Shown here: positions 1-64,000 of the stretch, piece by piece
Layout: each line of letters begins with the position of its first letter
Position numbering within the stretch: the first letter of the stretch is position 1
Origin: Lota lota
Lineage: Eukaryota > Chordata > Actinopteri > Gadiformes > Lotidae
Assembly: GCA_026745465.1 (NCBI GenBank)
Contig: JACYXH010000823.1
Location: 268,523 to 332,522 of the forward strand
Length of the DNA stretch: 64,000 nucleotides
Direction: 5' to 3'
Notes under the pieces: model-generated
What the model saw: only the letters and a program-made list of their open reading frames with translations
The model's database searches: none
What the model was told of the DNA's origin: nothing
Made by a program: the position numbers and the translations under genes

Positions 1-235
1 GGGAGGGAACGGGAGGGGGAGATGAGAGAAGGAGGAGAGTGGGGAGGCAGGGGAGAGGGGAGAGAGGTAACTGGGAGGGGGAGGGAGGGGTAAAGAGGGA
101 GGGGAGTAGAGGAGGAGGAGAGAGGGGAGATAAAAGAGGAGAGGGGGAGGAGGAAGGAGGGAAGGAGGAGGAGGGAGAGGAGGGACAGTGTGAGGGAAGG
201 GGACACATAGAATGGGGGTGAGGAAAAATATAGAA
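1..235. repeat. Polypurine (G/A) tract
   Basis: The + strand is almost entirely G and A for about 230 bases, in an abcg8 intron that starts off the window. It is imperfect GGA/GGGA repetition with no fixed unit. Confidence 0.8.
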
Positions 236-359
236 AGTGAGGCGTGAGAAGAGAAAGACATGGACACAACAGTGTCCATAGTTCACACAGGACACATTCA
301 CTGGAATACTATTACCATGTGTGCGTTTGTGTGTGTGTGTGTGCGTGTGTTGTGTGTAG

Positions 360-5880
<5,521 letters not shown>

Positions 5881-6925
5881 AGGATCAACAAACAGCATTT
5901 GTCACACGTCTGTTTCAACATTGCACACTTTATTTTATTATTTTAATAAGGAAACAATGTCAAGAACAAGCTCTAGATTTTGATGCGGAGTAGAACAATT
6001 ATATCTGTCTGTTCGGATGGTCCAAAATGTATTATTTTTAAACTACATTTATTTTGTCCTTGTTGGGTTATTGTCAATTACTGAAACGTATTCATCAACT
6101 TATTCTGCACTCTCTTGCAATGCATTTCGCAAGGATGACATTTCAAGTTCAAATCAAATCACAGGTTCAATCAACGGGAATTATAGTACCGCTTTCGGCC
6201 GCTTGGTGTCAGCAGAGTACTGCTGTTGGTTAAGGCTATCAGAGTGTCATTTAGGAATTTAGTCCAGTCTCTTTTTGTCTTGGCAAGTGATTAGGGCATT
6301 TGGAAGATATCCATCTGCAGCTTTAGCTTGTACCATTTTCAATCCTTTTTCTCCCAAAGGCTTAATCTTTTTATTTTTGTATCTATAAGGTTATTAAGCT
6401 TAACAATGTGTGTGCCAGCATGGAGAGCAAGTAAAAGCCGAACAGTTTTCTTAAATCACATTTAGCAAAGGAGCTTGTATTTGTGGCGACTTCATAGATT
6501 GAAGATTATGTAACAATTTGTTTTCCCCCCAGTGGCAGAATACATTTGTATAGTAAAACATTACATCCACCTTCTCCAATTTCCGGGTTCATTTTGCTTC
6601 TACACTTCTGTGCTACACTACAGCTTGTAGAAATGATCCTATACATCCAAACATAAATTTTTATTATTTTGAATGATGCAAGATTATCACATTCTAGTAC
6701 TCATTAGAAGGAAGAGAAAAAATATGAATACCATTTCATTAAAAGCTTTGTGGCATTACATTTATAACACTGATGAATGGGCTGGACTGTTTAATAAGTA
6801 CAACTATTATAGGTTTTATTTATTAATTTTTTAACAATAGAGCTCAAGATGTTTGACAATGAAAACAGGGGCATCAATCTCCGTGACAATGAGATCATAC
6901 TCCCTGTATCTCCATGGAGACAATT

Positions 6926-6931
6926 AATAAA
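6926..6931 (+). promoter_or_regulatory. Candidate ABCG8 polyadenylation signal
   Basis: A perfect AATAAA lies about 1 kb after the ABCG8 stop. No transcript evidence is available, and AATAAA hexamers are common in AT-rich DNA. Confidence 0.3.
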
Positions 6932-7266
6932 CCAGGCTTACCCACTGCGCTGAGTGAAGAACAGCTGATCTTAACGAGAGGCGAGCCAGGAAGGCTGAAG
7001 GAGACCAAGGCCTTTACTGCAATGTTTTTCATTTATTATTGCCTTTTAATTGATACGAGTACGCACTACATACCAAAGTGAATTCTGCTTCCAAGTACTT
7101 CATAAGTATGGGATATTTAGATGTCATACAGTAGATGTATTAGCCTTTAGAATGCAGAAACGACAACATGTAAAACACTGCGGTCAGGATAGTTACAATG
7201 AGGTAAACAGACTCACTACATGAACTACAATTCAACCTGGAGCCCGGAAGAGAATTCACCACATTG

Positions 7267-7272
7267 TTTATT
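7267..7272 (-). promoter_or_regulatory. Candidate LRPPRC polyadenylation signal
   Basis: AATAAA on the minus strand lies about 330 bases after the LRPPRC stop, beyond the (CA)n tract of its 3' UTR. This is the first good hexamer downstream of the stop. Confidence 0.4.
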
Positions 7273-7438
7273 AGCATAAATACCTTCTTTCATGTTTTAC
7301 TTATTCAACAACTCCATAATCAGCAGACAGATTTGAACATCCAACAGTAACAACACTATCATTTCACATTTGAATTCAAACAACTTGTATAAAAAAAAAA
7401 AGAAAAAAAAAAGACAGACATCACCAAGTGAAGGGAGA

Positions 7439-7584
<146 letters not shown>

Positions 7585-7600
7585 ACTGCATGTTCATTCT

Positions 7601-61294
<53,694 letters not shown>

Positions 61295-62470
61295 CTGGAG
61301 AGAGATTAGAGGGGTGGTGGCGAAAAGAGGGACAGCAAGGGAGGGCAATGGAAGAAGGAATGGGTTGAATAGGTAGAAAAATATGTTGGAACATTAAGAA
61401 TTTGTGTATTCTCAATATTATATTGATCCAGGGCGCATGTTTTATCAATTTTAATAGATGGTGTGTGGCTTAATTCACTGGACCTAGCGGTCATGTCATT
61501 GTATTTATCTCCGTCACCACTACTACATAATTGAGTGATGCTGAGTAAGCCTTTCAGTCATTACAACAGAAGGTCGTCATGCTTTCATGCCATAGAAATT
61601 AACACTAGAATTGTTGTGTGGTTTCATTTTCACCCCTGTAAATATAACAGATTTGAGTAAAACCCAAGTTTCAGCATCGCCCTTTCGGGACTTTTACTAA
61701 ATATGTAATGTTTACACGCGTGTCTTCTTAATATTCAGAAATGATATCGGAACCCAAGGTTACAAGCAATTTCACGACCTGATGTGCTGTAAACACGATC
61801 CCGATGAACCTGCAAGGACGTAGGTCACCTTTTCTCGAAGCAGTTGGACCGAAACAACACTTTTTATTATCAAGTATGCTTCATAGTAGATACATTTTTA
61901 TTTTGTTACAACTTATTCCCTGTGATGTACATTCATATCACACAGACCGCAATAACCCTTTCTATAGGTCCACCTTATGTTTATATAGACATATAGAGGT
62001 GACATTTGATATTTCACTACTGCCTTGTAGCCTACCGTGATTCTAACACCTGAATGTCTCCCATCAATCTCACATGTAGGCTATGAATAACGCAACGTTA
62101 CAGATTATTATTGTTAAAAGTGTTGATCCTTTTTGGGGTACAATGTTCAGCAAAAATAAAACACGTCCTATGCTTCTATACAAATACATTAAAATAATTG
62201 ACTATATGCAGAAACCATTTAACTAACCAAAAATGTAAGATTAGAAAAAAAAGACATACAAAATTTACAAATAAATAAATAGAGGTGAAAATGTAATTGT
62301 GGTGAAAAGATAAATACAAATCTTTTGAGGCTTCCCAAGGAGGACTTCACTTGATTTGACTGTACAAATCAAGTGAATCAACTGTACTGATTTGTCAATA
62401 AGAATCGTGATAGCCGGCCCCTACGCCCAAGTTAAGTCTGTGCAGGAAACATTGCATTCGCTTGGTTTAG

Positions 62471-63150
62471 TACCGTATTTTTCGTAAATATCCCGATTGT
62501 ATACCGATGTTATGAACCAAAACTGTCGGTGCGGCTTATTTTTCAGATCAGCTTATAGGTCGATTTTGCAAACAAAAAGACTTCCAAGAAGAAAATCGAT
62601 GGCATTTTCAGTGATTTGCGTTGGAGTGATAAAACATGAGGTTCCTAACATCGTCACCATGTAAAGCCCAGATGCTCATTTACATTAGAGGTTTGGAAGT
62701 AAAAGATAACCTCGTAAAGAAATAAACATGTGGATCACTTCATAGCTGACTAAAAAACAATGTGCTCTCTGCGTTTAGTGTTGGCTGAACTTCCACATCT
62801 GACCACTTCAAAAAGTATCAAATAGTTACAAGCGAAGCTACACAAAGTCCAATGTTAATATAGACAGCAGTCTTTCAGTCACAAGTTGTCGTCACTTGCC
62901 TCGGGAACTCTTGGGTTGCTTGCATTTGGTTCAGCAAGATTATGGGTTCATCAAAATCAAAATAAAACAGAGTTTCTTCACAATCTCACCGTTTTGATGA
63001 GAGTCAAGTTCACCGGGGGAGAGCCAGCGAGAGAAAAAGATGCGGCTTATACTACGGAGCGGCTTGTTTGTGGTATCTTGGCACATACTACCCCCATTTT
63101 ACCGCTCCTGTGGCTTATAGAAAATGAGTCTTTATTAATAAAAAATACGG
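62471..63150. mobile_element. Terminal-inverted-repeat DNA element, non-autonomous
   Basis: TACCGTATTTTTCGTAAAT at the left and AATAAAAAATACGG at the right are inverted. GTGCGGCTTATTTTTCAG and GCTTATAGGTCG near the left, with ATGCGGCTTATACTACGG at the right, recall the widespread vertebrate element beginning TACCGTATTTTTCGGACTAT. No coding capacity is seen. Family assignment is tentative. Confidence 0.7.
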
Positions 63151-63237
63151 CAGCACATTGTATTAAGCTTGATCGATATATAAATATATAAATATATTGG
63201 ATCTCTCCTGGAATACTGCTTTTGCATGTTTCCCCGT

Positions 63238-64000
63238 AAATTAGGGTTTAAAGGGCGTAGGTCAGGGTTTAAAGGGCGTAGGCCAGGGTTTAAAGGGCAT
63301 AAGTTAGGGTTTAAAGGGCATAGCTTAGGGTTTAAAGGGCATAAGTTAGGGTTTAAAAGGGCATAGGTTAGGGTTTAAAGGGCATAAGTTAGGGTTTAAA
63401 GGGCGTAGCTTAGGGTTTAAAGGGCATAAGTCAGGGTTTAAAGGGCATAGGTCAGGGTTTAAAGGGCGTAGGTTAGGGTTTAAAGGGCATAGGTCAGGGT
63501 TTAAAGGGCGTAGCTTAGGGTTTAAAGGGCATAGCTTAGGGTTTAAAGGGCGTAGGTCAGGGTTTAAAGGGCGTAGGTCAGGGTTTAAAGGGCGTAGGTC
63601 AGGGTTTAAAGGGCGTAGGTCAGGGTTTAAAGGGCGTAGCTTAGGGTTTAAAGGGCGTAGGTCAGGGTTTAAAGGGCGTAGGTCAGGGTTTAAAGGGCAT
63701 CGCTTAGGGTTTAAAGGGCGTAGCTTAGGGTTTAAAGGGCATAAGTCAGGGTTTAAAGGGCGTAGGTCAGGGTTTAAAGGGCATAGCTTAGGGTTTAAAG
63801 GGCGTAGCTTAGGGTTTAAAGGGCGTAGGTCAGGGTTTAAAGGGCATTGGTCAGGGTTTAAAGGGCGTAAGTCAGGGATTAAAGGGCGTTGGTCAGGGTT
63901 TAAGGGCGTAGGTCAGGGTTTAAAGGGCGTAGGTCAGGTTGTAAAGAGGCGTGGTCAGGGTTTAAAGGGTAGCTTAGGGTTTAAAGGGCGTAGGTCAGGG
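63238..64000 (+). repeat. 21-bp minisatellite running off the window
   Basis: About 36 copies of AGGGTTTAAAGGGCGTAGGT plus C, with CATAAGTT and CGTAGCTT variants. TTAGGG occurs in about half the units but is part of the 21-mer. Confidence 0.95.

Larger units (their letters stand above)
61295..64000 (-). other. lrpprc intron reaching the right edge
   Basis: From 61295 to 62470 I see unique AT-rich sequence. Then come a terminal-inverted-repeat element and a 21-bp array. No further lrpprc exon is recognised before the edge. Confidence 0.65.

Noticed and set aside
63238-64000. Interstitial or terminal telomere
   Set aside because: The period is 21 bp, not 6, and about half the units lack TTAGGG.

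Overview
This window is nuclear DNA of a ray-finned fish. It has spliced genes, very long (CA)n/(GT)n microsatellites in almost every intron, teleost-type Tc1 and hAT transposon remnants, and a vertebrate gene order. The species cannot be fixed from the sequence. The extreme load of dinucleotide repeats and of poly-C/poly-G runs is the most distinctive compositional trait.

Two protein-coding genes lie tail to tail. From the left edge, the 3' half of ABCG8 (sterolin-2) runs on the + strand. Seven coding exons between 360 and 5880 encode the last 351 residues, meaning the connector and the whole six-helix membrane domain; the ATP-binding half is upstream of the window. After a 1.7 kb intergenic stretch, the minus strand carries LRPPRC from its stop codon at 7601 up to 61294. 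Thirty-one coding exons, all with compatible phases, give 1123 continuous residues ending in a true stop. Roughly the first quarter of the protein, including the mitochondrial targeting peptide, lies beyond the right edge. The ABCG8 - LRPPRC order and orientation is the one found in mammals (ABCG5-ABCG8-LRPPRC on human chromosome 2). The two proteins act separately: ABCG8 pairs with ABCG5 to export sterols at apical membranes, and LRPPRC binds mitochondrial mRNAs with SLIRP.

The rest is intron. It is dominated by tandem repeats: dinucleotide tracts up to about 180 bp, long poly-C/poly-G runs, and more than a dozen minisatellites with units of 18 to 58 bp. The most striking are: (1) a 23-bp minisatellite in ABCG8 followed at once by its own reverse complement, a giant palindrome at 1535-2795; (2) an 18/36-bp array that starts exactly on an ABCG8 splice donor and repeats a donor-like motif more than 20 times (3207-3900); (3) forty-two apparently identical 26-bp units starting at the 3' end of a hAT remnant (45694-46805); (4) a minisatellite whose hairpin loop occurs in both orientations (27938-28480); (5) a 65-bp-arm fold-back at 60779-60955.

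Transposon content is modest: a truncated Tc1 element with an open transposase N-terminus, a broken hAT element with a BED zinc-finger remnant, an 818-bp non-autonomous hAT element with terminal repeats and a target duplication, a terminal-inverted-repeat element near the right end, and several unclassified dispersed repeat pairs. I saw no tRNA, rRNA, CRISPR or virus-like element. Exon boundaries were placed by eye from splice consensus, phase compatibility and remembered vertebrate protein sequences, so individual boundaries could be off by a few bases.
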